Positions 8,690 to 16,189 of a stretch of DNA of 64,000 bases are shown in pieces. This DNA comes from Dethiobacter sp. (GTDB taxonomy: Bacteria; Bacillota; Dethiobacteria; Dethiobacterales; Dethiobacteraceae). The translations under genes and the position numbers were made by a program. Below the pieces are notes generated by a model. The model was not told the DNA's origin. It searched no databases and saw only the letters and a program-made list of their open reading frames with translations. The DNA lies in assembly GCA_018335875.1 (NCBI GenBank), contig JAGXRN010000009.1:18645-82644 (forward strand). Reading direction: 5' to 3'. The first letter of the stretch is position 1, and each line of letters opens with the position of its first letter.

Positions 8690-8869
8690 TTAGATGCCCT
8701 TATTAATAATACTCTCGGGGATGACATCAATAATGTTTCCATCTTTTTCATCACAATGTTCTTCTTTTTTGTCACAATGGCTCTTTCCGCCACCGTGCAT
8801 ACCACGCATCATGAAAATATGCATTAGCGGGCACAACAAAAATATTAAATAAGGTAAATAACGTTCCAT
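8690..8869 (-). CDS. DUF2933-type small membrane protein with Cys/His/Asp tail (paralogue 1)
   Basis: This 59-residue protein has one short membrane helix followed by a charged tail. The start is the second of two close ATGs (8869), seven bases after GGAGG; the first lies one base from the ribosome site. The N-terminus MERYLPYLIFLLCPLMHIFM then RGMHGG is the DUF2933 pattern. The tail has SHCDKKEEHC, giving metal-ligand-type residues. DUF2933 proteins commonly accompany copper or heavy-metal resistance genes, but no activity is established. An operator (8879-8895) lies immediately upstream, overlapping the 5' leader and matching the one before the methyltransferase gene. A paralogue sits at 10528-10677. 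Confidence 0.78.
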   Translation of the reverse strand: MERYLPYLIFLLCPLMHIFMMRGMHGGGKSHCDKKEEHCDEKDGNIIDVIPESIINKGI

Positions 8870-8878
8870 TCTCATGCC

Positions 8879-8895
8879 TCCTACAATTTGTAGTA
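8879..8895 (-). promoter_or_regulatory. BlaI-type operator before DUF2933 paralogue 1
   Basis: On the minus strand TACTACA-AAT-TGTAGGA, a 17-base site with 3-base spacer, differs from the perfect site at 602-618 by one arm base plus the spacer. The right end merges with the GGAGG ribosome site, so bound repressor would also cover the translation start region. A CATAAT -10 candidate lies just upstream. Confidence 0.65.
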
Positions 8896-8920
8896 AATTA
8901 TGCCACAATAATTTCCATCC

Positions 8921-9026
8921 TTAAACAAAGAAGGGGGGTAGTTTAACGCCATACCTAGGGCTAAGAACTATGACCGTCGTTGCAATGAGCGACCCGGGGA
9001 ATAAAAAAACGAATTTCTGCTGCCAT
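8921..9026 (-). pseudogene. Possible small membrane protein gene with a frameshift
   Basis: A strong GGAAGGAGG site precedes ATG 9026, but the frame closes after 21 codons (stop at 8961). If one base is removed in the CCCCGGG run at about 8995-8999, the frame continues as FFIPGSLIATTVIVL, then SPRYGVKLPPFFV and a stop at 8921, a 34-residue hydrophobic peptide. The restored version looks far more protein-like than the short one. Either a frameshifted gene, a sequencing error in a G/C run, or a genuine 21-residue peptide is possible. It lies between the LDCC-type gene and DUF2933 paralogue 1 on the same strand. Confidence 0.35.
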
Positions 9027-9073
9027 TTTTTTGCCTCCTTCCTATGTGTGTCAAGCATAGTGCTTATTCTAAA

Positions 9074-9220
9074 CTAACTGTTTTTATGGTTATTTTTATT
9101 TTGATTTTGAGGGTATTGTTCCAGACGGTTGATAGTGCAGCAATCGGGGGTTTGTCCCTGAAACTCCTTCTCGTTCGCCTTGGCCAGCTTGTCAATAAAA
9201 CGCTTGAAAGCCTCAAACAT
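9074..9220 (-). CDS. LDCC-motif-type putative metal-binding small protein
   Basis: This is a 48-residue protein. ATG 9220 follows AAGGAGGTAAATCTC. The first part, MFEAFKRFIDKLAKANEKEF, is an amphipathic helix, followed by GQTPDCCTINRLEQ. The length, helix and DCC pair match the small LDCC-motif proteins annotated as putative metal-binding in Clostridia, with Pro in place of Leu before DCC. The tail is Asn/Lys/Gln-rich and may be poorly conserved. No function is established for the family. Its neighbours are other tiny Cys/His proteins in the same orientation. Confidence 0.68.
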   Translation of the reverse strand: MFEAFKRFIDKLAKANEKEFQGQTPDCCTINRLEQYPQNQNKNNHKNS

Positions 9221-9260
9221 GAGATTTACCTCCTTGTAATAATGCTTATATTCAATGGCG

Positions 9261-10448
9261 TTACCTGATGTAAGGAAGGGGGTTTACCCGCTCCCCGTTA
9301 ATTCTGATTTCAAAGTGCAGGTGCGGTCCGGTAGAAAAACCTGTGGAGCCAACAATAGCAATACGTTGGCCTTTCACAACAGGGGAGGCGTCCTCCACCA
9401 GAAAACTGTCGTTATGAGCGTATACTGTAGCTACTCCACCGCCGTGGTCTATGATGACAAGATTGCCGTAGCCGCTGCCCATGCGGTATGTATAGGCGAT
9501 ACCTGAATCAGACGCCACCACATAAGCGGGCTTGCCGATGTATGAACGCGACTTGGGCCAGCGGTTATGGGGGATGCCGATATCTATGCCGCCGTGCCAG
9601 GAGCCCGGTTGGCGTGTAATAGGGTTAGTACGATAGCCATAACCTGAAGTAATCCAACTTGGTCCAAATTCCTGCAGGGGCCACAGGTAGGCTCCGGTGC
9701 CTCTGGGTACTCCGCTTTGCGCAGCCTGCAGTTGCTTTATTAACTGCTCAATTTCCTCTGCTTCATCTTCCAGTTTTCTGATAGCATCTTCCCGTTCTTC
9801 AATTTCTCCCCGTAGTGCGGTAAGCAACTGTTCTTTTTCCCTGTTCTTAATCTCCAGTTCCTGCTTTTTGTCCAGGTTGGCCCCATGCAGAGATAACAGC
9901 TCCCGGTTACTTTCCTCAAGTGCTGCCACTAAGGTCTCTACTCTTTCTTTTTCTGTTTCAAACGCAATAAGCAGTTCCCTGTCCTGCTCCATTATTATAC
10001 TTAGGTCGTTGTAGCGCGTCAGGAACTCGGTAAAAGAAGAACTGTTGAACAATACTTCCAGATAGCTGACACTCCCGTTCTCGTGGATAGCGCGCAGGCG
10101 AATCCCCAGCAGTTCTTCCATTGCATCAACGCGCTCTTGTGCCTCAGCAAGTTCAACCTCCGCCTCGGAGATTTTTCTTTCGGTGTCGGTTATTTTGTTT
10201 TCAAGAGAGCGCAGTTCCGCCTCTACCCTGCTGATTAGGTTATCAAGATTTGCCAGTTCCCGTATCAGTGTGGTCTCCTGTCTTTTGCCGGCATCCAGCT
10301 CTTCCTGGGTTCTTTGCTGTTCATCCCTGACCGCGTCCAACCGGTCGTGTTGTTCATCAAATTGATTTGCCAAAACGGGCAGGAACGCTCCTATCAAAAG
10401 TAATCCTGCCAGTATATAAACAAACAGCCTCAATACTTTTCTTGCCAA
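9261..10448 (-). CDS. EnvC-like coiled-coil M23 peptidase / murein hydrolase activator
   Basis: This is a 395-residue exported protein. I chose TTG 10448, nine bases after GGGAGGA, over an in-frame TTG 24 bases upstream that has no ribosome site. A signal peptide or anchor occupies residues 5-27 (LFVYILAGLLLIGAFLPVLA). A long coiled coil with heptads rich in E, R, L and K runs to about residue 245. The C-terminal M23 domain has SWHGGIDIG, VYAHND and PHLHFEIR, so the zinc ligands are present and it may be catalytic rather than only an activator. EnvC/PcsB-type proteins act in septal wall splitting. It ends 41 bases before the LDCC-type gene on the same strand. Confidence 0.9.
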   Translation of the reverse strand: MARKVLRLFVYILAGLLLIGAFLPVLANQFDEQHDRLDAVRDEQQRTQEELDAGKRQETTLIRELANLDNLISRVEAELRSLENKITDTERKISEAEVELAEAQERVDAMEELLGIRLRAIHENGSVSYLEVLFNSSSFTEFLTRYNDLSIIMEQDRELLIAFETEKERVETLVAALEESNRELLSLHGANLDKKQELEIKNREKEQLLTALRGEIEEREDAIRKLEDEAEEIEQLIKQLQAAQSGVPRGTGAYLWPLQEFGPSWITSGYGYRTNPITRQPGSWHGGIDIGIPHNRWPKSRSYIGKPAYVVASDSGIAYTYRMGSGYGNLVIIDHGGGVATVYAHNDSFLVEDASPVVKGQRIAIVGSTGFSTGPHLHFEIRINGERVNPLPYIR

Positions 10449-10527
10449 AACTATTCCTCCCTGGCTTCGCAAGTGCCGTCCCTGTTAAGCGCGCTTTTTT
10501 GAAATTATGATTTCTTAAATTGAGCGT

Positions 10528-10677
10528 TTAGCAGGAATAGTGCCCTATGGAACCACAGCAGATTCCCATTGTTTCACAACTCCTTTCTTCTTCACTGTCA
10601 CAATGTCCCTTACTACCACCGTGCATACCACGCATTATGAAAATGTGCATGAGTAAATACGGCAAATACCGTTCCAT
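10528..10677 (-). CDS. DUF2933-type small membrane protein, Cys-rich (paralogue 2)
   Basis: This 49-residue paralogue of the 8690-8869 protein has MERYLPYLLMHIFIMRGMHGG in common, with a five-residue deletion in the helix. The tail GHCDSEEERSC, then GICCGSIGHYSC, has six Cys and two His. Start ATG 10677 lies eight bases after GGAGG. The operator at 10686-10702 is placed exactly as in paralogue 1. The tail composition suggests soft-metal binding; function is not established. Confidence 0.75.
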   Translation of the reverse strand: MERYLPYLLMHIFIMRGMHGGSKGHCDSEEERSCETMGICCGSIGHYSC

Positions 10678-10685
10678 GGCGTTCC

Positions 10686-10702
10686 TCCTACACTCTGTAG
10701 TA
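10686..10702 (-). promoter_or_regulatory. BlaI-type operator before DUF2933 paralogue 2
   Basis: On the minus strand TACTACA-GAG-TGTAGGA has the same arms and same 3-base spacer length as 8879-8895. It again overlaps the ribosome site, with a GATAAT/TAATAT -10 candidate upstream. Confidence 0.65.
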
Positions 10703-10932
10703 AACAATATTATCACAATGCCTGGAACATGCATGCAAATAGTATAGTGCTATAATATTATAAACCTTAAACCTGACTTTAATGTCAATACATTTTTTAT
10801 GCGTTAACAGACTTGATTCTATTGAGGACTCAACGTATACAAAAGGCTGACAATATGTTTTATGCCAGCTTTTTGTGTATAGGGAAATTCTTTTTGACTA
10901 ACAGAGCTTGAATTAGTTAAACCGGCAATTAT

Positions 10933-11124
10933 TTATTCACAGGCTTGAGTGGCGGTAGCACAGGTGGAAACTCCTCGCTCCATTTTTTGTACACATCGAG
11001 CCACTTGTGTGCCACCTTTTTGTGTCGCCATGTTTGACACCATGCTCGCAGCAAAGGCTGATCCACCAAAGGCCATTAGGGTTGCAACCATCGTGACAGT
11101 TACAACTAATTTTCGTATCTTCAT
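10933..11124 (-). CDS. Small secreted Cys-containing peptide
   Basis: This 63-residue product starts at ATG 11124, seven bases after AAGGAGG; an in-frame GTG overlaps the ribosome site. Residues 1-27 are a signal peptide (MKIRKLVVTV, hydrophobic core, GGSAFAAS cleavage site). The mature peptide of about 36 residues has Cys in ARCVQKM, STCATA and QACE, an uneven three-Cys pattern. I do not recognise it. It could be a secreted signal, a bacteriocin-like peptide or a metal chelator; no processing or export genes lie beside it. Confidence 0.6.
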   Translation of the reverse strand: MKIRKLVVTVTMVATLMAFGGSAFAASMVSNMATQKGGTQVARCVQKMERGVSTCATATQACE

Positions 11125-11251
11125 CAGTTTCACCTCCTTGCCCTAAAACAACTATAATAAAAATTTATGACTAAACAATAATATAAGTGTGAACAAACAT
11201 TGTCTGCACAGTATCTTCACAATTCCCCGGGTCATTAATATGAGAAGTTAA

Positions 11252-11293
11252 AAATGGGTGGCTTGAGGAAAAATTCATCCCACCCACCCATTT
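11252..11293 (-). terminator. Terminator after the protease/pyr genes
   Basis: A 10-bp stem AAATGGGTGG with CCACCCATTT and a 22-base loop is followed on the minus strand by TTTAACTT. It lies just after the 11309 stop. Confidence 0.65.
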
Positions 11294-11308
11294 ATAAAAG
11301 TTTAGTGA

Positions 11309-11767
11309 TCAAGCTTCGATTTCAGCAAGGACAGCCTTTATCAGCTGAGGCAGCGCTTCCTGTACGGGCGGAGAGAGGCCGATGCTGAATTTATTACGTT
11401 CAGTGATTTCCATGGCAAAAAGGACTACTGCCTGCGGCATCCTTTCTTCACAGGACTTCAGCCCACGCTCAAATACGGGAATAAGATTAAAGCCATGCAC
11501 TGTCTTTTTCAGGATGTCAAGCGACGCCTCGTTGCCAGTCAGTTCAAAGCGCTCGAACGCCCCGGCCCTGCGGCCCAAAGAGACGGCATCTATCAGGATC
11601 AGCTTACGCGAACCGAAGACCAGTTCATCAAGGAGAAGACCCGGACGCCTCATCTCCAGCAGTGTCACACCTGGACGCATCTTATTCCGCTTTAATTCCC
11701 TGACTGCATGAATGCCAAGACCCTCATCGTAAGCGAGGATGTTTCCGCAGCCAATAACCCTCGTCAT
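11309..11767 (-). CDS. Hydrogenase maturation protease (HyaD/HycI family), orphan
   Basis: This is a 152-residue endopeptidase of the family that trims the C-terminus of [NiFe]-hydrogenase large subunits after metal insertion. The N-terminal MTRVIGCGNILAYDEGLGIH matches the G-x-GN-x-L-x-x-D-x-G-x-G signature, with Glu 16 at the usual nickel-binding Asp position. LILIDAV holds the second conserved acidic position. No hydrogenase structural gene lies in the window, so its substrate is elsewhere in the genome or it acts in an atypical role. It lies 96 bases downstream of pyrE on the same strand and may be co-transcribed. Confidence 0.85.
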   Translation of the reverse strand: MTRVIGCGNILAYDEGLGIHAVRELKRNKMRPGVTLLEMRRPGLLLDELVFGSRKLILIDAVSLGRRAGAFERFELTGNEASLDILKKTVHGFNLIPVFERGLKSCEERMPQAVVLFAMEITERNKFSIGLSPPVQEALPQLIKAVLAEIEA

Positions 11768-11863
11768 TTAATCTCACAGCCTTCCGGCTTCATTGTTTAT
11801 TCTATTCTAGGAACTAAGCCAAATCCCTTTATAGTTTTCAGAATATTGTTAATATTAAGTAAC

Positions 11864-12439
11864 TTATTTTCTACTTCCTGGCTTGACCGCCGGAATACCC
11901 TGCAGGCAAAGGGGGCAGTCGGCTGAGTCAAAAGCTTTTGCATCCAGTTTTATCAGTGACGTAAAAGGTACATCAAAATCAGCCATGCCGCCGCTGCGGT
12001 CCACTATTGACCCTACTCCTACCACTTCTCCTCCCATATCTTTAACCAGGTTTACAACTTCAAGCACTGAACCACCGGTTGTTACCACGTCTTCCAGCAC
12101 CAGCACACGCTCGCCCGGCTTAACATTAAATCCCCGGCGCAGCTCCATTTCCCCATCCTTATCGCGCTCGGCAAAAATACCACGCACACCAAGGCTCCGT
12201 GCAGTTTCATAAGCGATAATGACCCCGCCCAGTGCCGGGCCGATACACAGCTGGGGCTTTGCAGATGCAAAATGTTCTGCCAGGGCGCCGCAGAGAACCG
12301 CGGCATGGTGCGGGTACTGCAGAACACGGGCACACTGCAGGTAGCGGTCGCTGTGTTTTCCCGATGTGAGCAGAAAATGGCCTTCCAGCAATACTTCTGT
12401 TTCTTTTAAAATTTCTAAAACCTTATCTTCTGTTAACAT
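11864..12439 (-). CDS. pyrE: Orotate phosphoribosyltransferase
   Basis: This 191-residue enzyme joins orotate to PRPP to make OMP, step five of pyrimidine synthesis. The PRPP-binding signature VLVLEDVVTTGGSVLE is clear, as is the family N-terminal GHFLLTSGKHSD substrate loop. The ATG at 12439 overlaps the pyrF stop by 7 bases. The C-terminal tail holds ADCPLC, a Cys pair seen in the clostridial/Thermus-type PyrE subgroup. It is the last pyr gene. Confidence 0.95.
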   Translation of the reverse strand: MLTEDKVLEILKETEVLLEGHFLLTSGKHSDRYLQCARVLQYPHHAAVLCGALAEHFASAKPQLCIGPALGGVIIAYETARSLGVRGIFAERDKDGEMELRRGFNVKPGERVLVLEDVVTTGGSVLEVVNLVKDMGGEVVGVGSIVDRSGGMADFDVPFTSLIKLDAKAFDSADCPLCLQGIPAVKPGSRK

Positions 12440-13158
12440 TTTTCACCATCCATTTCAGCCAGCAGGCGCTGCAGTGCTTCTTGCGGCTTTGGTGCTGCAG
12501 TTACCGGGCGGCCCACCACCACGTAATCCGCGCCAAGATTTACGGCACAAGCGGGAGTTACAGTGCGCTCCTGGTCGTTTTGTGCCGCCCAGGCCGGGCG
12601 CACCCCTGGCGTTACTATTAAAAACTTTTCACCACACGTTTTTCTGATCAAGGGAATTTCTCTGGCTGATGCCACCACACCGTCTAAGCCGGCGTCGCGG
12701 CAAAGCAGTGCCAGAGAGGAGACCTGCTCGTCAAGCGGCCTTGCTACACCCAGTTCATCCCTTAGCTCATGCTCCGACATCGATGTCAGTACTGTCACGC
12801 CAAGCAACAGCGGTGGAGTAATCCCAAGTGCTGCTGCTCTTTTTTTTGCTGCTTCTGCAGCCTGTGCCATCATTTTACTGCCACCGGAAGCGTGCAGATT
12901 GAACATGAAAGCACCAAGGCCCACCACAGCTTCAGCCGCTCTGGACGCCGTATTTGGTATATCGTGGAATTTGAGGTCTAAAAAAACTTTAACCCCGGTG
13001 CCGGCGAGCTCAGTCACAATTCCCGGCCCTGTATTATTATAAAGCTGCAGTCCCACCTTAAAAGCGCCGGCCAAATCCTTCAGGCCGGTTGCAAGTCCCA
13101 GCGCTTCCTCTTTAGTGTCCACATCAAGCGCTATTATTATTTTTTCCCGCAACCGCAC
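12433..13158 (-). CDS. pyrF: Orotidine-5'-phosphate decarboxylase
   Basis: This is a 241-residue TIM-barrel enzyme that decarboxylates OMP to UMP. The catalytic D-x-K-x-x-D array is DLKFHDIPNT at about residue 60. IIALDVDT starts the first strand and GADYVVVGRPV is the phosphate-binding end. The GTG start at 13158 lies inside the end of pyrD, a 22-base overlap, which points to translational coupling. Length is normal for the bacterial short form. Confidence 0.95.
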   Translation of the reverse strand: MRLREKIIIALDVDTKEEALGLATGLKDLAGAFKVGLQLYNNTGPGIVTELAGTGVKVFLDLKFHDIPNTASRAAEAVVGLGAFMFNLHASGGSKMMAQAAEAAKKRAAALGITPPLLLGVTVLTSMSEHELRDELGVARPLDEQVSSLALLCRDAGLDGVVASAREIPLIRKTCGEKFLIVTPGVRPAWAAQNDQERTVTPACAVNLGADYVVVGRPVTAAPKPQEALQRLLAEMDGEKC

Positions 13159-14090
13159 TCGCCTCCCGCTTCTGTTTTATTCTCTTTCGCCAGTCCTATT
13201 ATCTGCCCCAGCGACGAAAAGCTGTTATCACTCAGGTAGGCAGAAATCCCGTCGATTATCTGCGGGCAGATGAGAGGGTTGTTAAAATTGGCGGTGCCTA
13301 CCGCCACTGCGCTGGCGCCTGCCAACAAGAACTCTGTGGCATCCTGCGCGCACGAGATACCCCCGAGGCCAATAACAGGAACATTCACGGCTGACGTGAC
13401 CTGCCAGACCATGCGCAGAGCCACCGGTTTTACTGCCGGACCGGAAAGGCCTCCTGTCAGGTTGGCCAGTACCGGACGCCGCGTCCTCACATCAATGGCC
13501 ATTCCGAGCAGTGTGTTTATTAGAGAAAGTGCGTCAGCGCCGCCTGCCTCAGCAGCACGGGCAATTTTTACTATATCTGTCACATTGGGCGACAGTTTTA
13601 CAATCAGTGTCTTTTTTGTCAGCAGTCTTATCTTTTGCACCAGTCTCTCTACCAAACCCGGTTCAGTGCCAAAAGCCATGCCCCCTGCCGAGACATTGGG
13701 ACAGGATATGTTCAATTCAAAAGCAGCTACTGCCAAGTCTTTTTCCATTGCCCTTACAACTTCACAGTAATCTTCCACCGAATGGCCGGCCACATTGACA
13801 ATTACAGGGACACCGTATTTGGCAAGCGAGCTGATTTTTTCTCTGGCCGAGGCGGCGCCGGGATTTTGCAGGCCAATAGCGTTTAAAAGGCCCGCCGCTG
13901 TCTCTGCCAGGCGCGGGGGAGGGTTGCCTGGGCAGGGCGAAGCTGTGGTGCCCTTGACAATAATAGCACCAAGGACAGCAAGGTCAAAATAGTGCGCATA
14001 TTCCTCCCCGTAACCAAAGCAGCCTGAGGCGGGCATCACCGGGTTTAGCAGCGTCATACCGCCAATCTTCACACTTAGGTCAGGTTTCAT
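13137..14090 (-). CDS. pyrD: Dihydroorotate dehydrogenase B, catalytic subunit
   Basis: This is a 317-residue class 1B enzyme that oxidises dihydroorotate to orotate with FMN and passes electrons to PyrK. I chose ATG 14090 after GGGGAGGATG; it overlaps the pyrK stop as ATGA. Seen motifs are MPASGCFGYG, ELNISCPNVS (catalytic Cys in this class) and GLGGISCAQD for FMN phosphate binding. The C-terminus ends ECGCGKK, an unusual short Cys pair. Class 1B enzymes use NAD+ through PyrK, fitting an anaerobe. Confidence 0.95.
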   Translation of the reverse strand: MKPDLSVKIGGMTLLNPVMPASGCFGYGEEYAHYFDLAVLGAIIVKGTTASPCPGNPPPRLAETAAGLLNAIGLQNPGAASAREKISSLAKYGVPVIVNVAGHSVEDYCEVVRAMEKDLAVAAFELNISCPNVSAGGMAFGTEPGLVERLVQKIRLLTKKTLIVKLSPNVTDIVKIARAAEAGGADALSLINTLLGMAIDVRTRRPVLANLTGGLSGPAVKPVALRMVWQVTSAVNVPVIGLGGISCAQDATEFLLAGASAVAVGTANFNNPLICPQIIDGISAYLSDNSFSSLGQIIGLAKENKTEAGGECGCGKK

Positions 14091-14845
14091 AGAAATACAT
14101 CCTCCCCTCGAAACACGGGGCCATCCGTGCATATCCGACTGTAGTCAATCCCATTGGCCCTCATTGCTGTGACACAGCCCTGGCACGCTCCCACCCCACA
14201 GGCCATCTGGGCTTCCAGCGAGACAAAAACGTCCCGCTTAAATCGGGCGGACAGTCGAACTACTTCGCGCATCATAGGCGGCGGCCCGCAGCAGTAGACA
14301 GGCGCATCGGTTTCTTCAAGAGCAATGGAAGCTGGCTCGGTAACCAGCCCACGGTGTCCTGCCGTGCCGTCGTCGGTGGCCAACACCACACTGGTGGCAA
14401 CTTTCCCAATCTCTTCAGGCAGGTATAATTCCAGGCTGTTTTTTGCTCCGGCAAAAAAGTGCACCTTTTTCCCCGCCCGCCACAGGATCCGCGCCAGAAA
14501 GAACAGAGGTGCAATCCCTATTCCACCGGCCACAAGCACTGCTTCTTCGCTGTCAGCAACAGCGAACCCGTTTCCCAGCGGTCCAAGCACGTCCAGTACC
14601 TCACCGGGCTTTTTTCCAGACAGCAAGTCTGTCCCCCTGCCGCAGACGCGGTAAAGCAGTACAGTTTTATCTTCAGTACAATCGTGGATGCTGAGCGGAC
14701 GCCGCAGCAGCGGGTCCAATGTTTCAGATACCGAAACATGGACAAACTGTCCGGGTTCTGCCTCCAACCTCCCTGAGAGCACAAGGCGCCTGATGCCATC
14801 TGCAACCTCGCAATGCTTTTCGATTTGCATCAAATTAATTTTCAT
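14087..14845 (-). CDS. pyrK: Dihydroorotate dehydrogenase B, electron-transfer subunit
   Basis: This is a 252-residue FAD and [2Fe-2S] protein of the ferredoxin-NADP reductase fold. RRPLSIHD binds FAD, VLVAGGIGIAPLFF binds the nicotinamide nucleotide, and CGVGACQGC followed by RICTDGPVF ligates the cluster. It links PyrD to NAD+. Start ATG 14845 overlaps the end of pyrC by 11 bases. The window's gene order pyrC-pyrK-pyrD-pyrF-pyrE is the usual one in Firmicutes, but pyrR, pyrB and carAB are not here. Confidence 0.95.
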   Translation of the reverse strand: MKINLMQIEKHCEVADGIRRLVLSGRLEAEPGQFVHVSVSETLDPLLRRPLSIHDCTEDKTVLLYRVCGRGTDLLSGKKPGEVLDVLGPLGNGFAVADSEEAVLVAGGIGIAPLFFLARILWRAGKKVHFFAGAKNSLELYLPEEIGKVATSVVLATDDGTAGHRGLVTEPASIALEETDAPVYCCGPPPMMREVVRLSARFKRDVFVSLEAQMACGVGACQGCVTAMRANGIDYSRICTDGPVFRGEDVFL

Positions 14846-16151
14846 TATTAGATCCCTCATTTGCATGTCCGCTGACAATACCGTCCCGCATAACCACCTT
14901 CCCCGCAACCATGGTTAAAACGGGAGTACCATACACTTCCCAATCGTGAAAAGGTGTATTTTTCCCCTTTGAGTAAAATTGATGGCGGTTTATAACACGC
15001 TTTGTCTCAAGGTCAAGTATTACCAAATCGGCAGCACTCCCTGGAGACAGGGTTCCGTAAGGCAGGCCAAGAATAGCCGCAGGAGAACAAGACATCTTTT
15101 CTACCAGGAGGTCCAACGGCAGCATTCGACTTTTTACAAGATGGGTATACAAGACAGCAAAGGCAGTCTCCAACCCCACAATGCCAAAAGGCGCGGCAGT
15201 AAAATCGCCGCTTTTTTCACTCTCGCTGTGAGGAGCGTGGTCGGTAGCAACTGCATCTATTGTCCCGTCTGAAAGCCCCTCACGCAGCGCCTCCACATCA
15301 GCGGCAGTACGCAGCGGCGGCTTCATTTTAGCCATAGCAAACAGTGCTGCTACAAGCTCATCGGTCAGCAGCAGGTGGTGTGGCGTAACCTCCGCCGTAA
15401 CATTCACGCCTTCTGCCTTTGCTCTGCGTATCATTTCCACGGCCCTGGCTGTAGAGACATGCATAATATGGAGCCTTGCGCCTGTCTCCTGTGCAATTTG
15501 CAAATCACGCTTTAACATACGGGTCTCTGCTGCGGCAGGAATACCCGACTGCCCCAGTCGCAGGGAAACGCTGCCTTCATGCAGCTGCCCCGCGCCGGAG
15601 ATGGCTTCATCTTCACAGTGCTGGAGCAGGGGAATATTGAGCTGCCGGCATTGGATGAGTGCTTCCCTTAATAAATCAGTGGCGGCCACTCCCCGTCCAT
15701 CGTCAGTCACAGCAACCACTCCGGCTTCTTTCATGCCGCCTATATCCGCCAACTCCCGCCCAAGCGAGCCCTTAGTCACAGCACCCACAGGCCAGACGCG
15801 TACCAAACCGGCAAGTTCCGCTTTTTCCCTCACATACCTGACTACATCTTTATTGTCCAATGACGGGTTTGTGTTTGGCAATGCGGTAATGCTTGTGTAG
15901 CCGCCTGCAGCTGCCGCCCGGCTGCCGGTCAGAACAGTCTCTTTATACTCCTGGCCGGGTTCCCGCAAGTGGGTATGCATATCGAACAGGCCCGGAATAA
16001 CTATTTTCCCTGCGGCGTCGATCACTTCCATGCCTTCAGGTTCTATCCCCGGAGCCAGTGCTTTTACCCTGCAGTCACTGATTACAAGGTCATACCGCCC
16101 ATTAATTCTCCGGGACGGGTCGACAACCATCCCACCTTTAATCAGAAGCAC
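14835..16151 (-). CDS. pyrC: Dihydroorotase
   Basis: This is a 438-residue type I dihydroorotase that closes N-carbamoyl-aspartate to dihydroorotate. DMHTHLREPGQEYKE gives the H-x-H zinc ligands and substrate Arg. LHIMHVSTARAVE and AEVTPHHLLLT give further zinc His, and AVATDHAPHS the catalytic Asp. I chose GTG 16151 after a GGGGGA site because the upstream extension to 16181 is not family-like. It leads the pyr genes in the window; a DUF3786 gene ends 38 bases upstream on the same strand. Confidence 0.95.
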   Translation of the reverse strand: MLLIKGGMVVDPSRRINGRYDLVISDCRVKALAPGIEPEGMEVIDAAGKIVIPGLFDMHTHLREPGQEYKETVLTGSRAAAAGGYTSITALPNTNPSLDNKDVVRYVREKAELAGLVRVWPVGAVTKGSLGRELADIGGMKEAGVVAVTDDGRGVAATDLLREALIQCRQLNIPLLQHCEDEAISGAGQLHEGSVSLRLGQSGIPAAAETRMLKRDLQIAQETGARLHIMHVSTARAVEMIRRAKAEGVNVTAEVTPHHLLLTDELVAALFAMAKMKPPLRTAADVEALREGLSDGTIDAVATDHAPHSESEKSGDFTAAPFGIVGLETAFAVLYTHLVKSRMLPLDLLVEKMSCSPAAILGLPYGTLSPGSAADLVILDLETKRVINRHQFYSKGKNTPFHDWEVYGTPVLTMVAGKVVMRDGIVSGHANEGSNNEN

Positions 16152-16189
16152 AAGATTTCCCCCTGTTAAACATGATTGCATTTCCTAAA

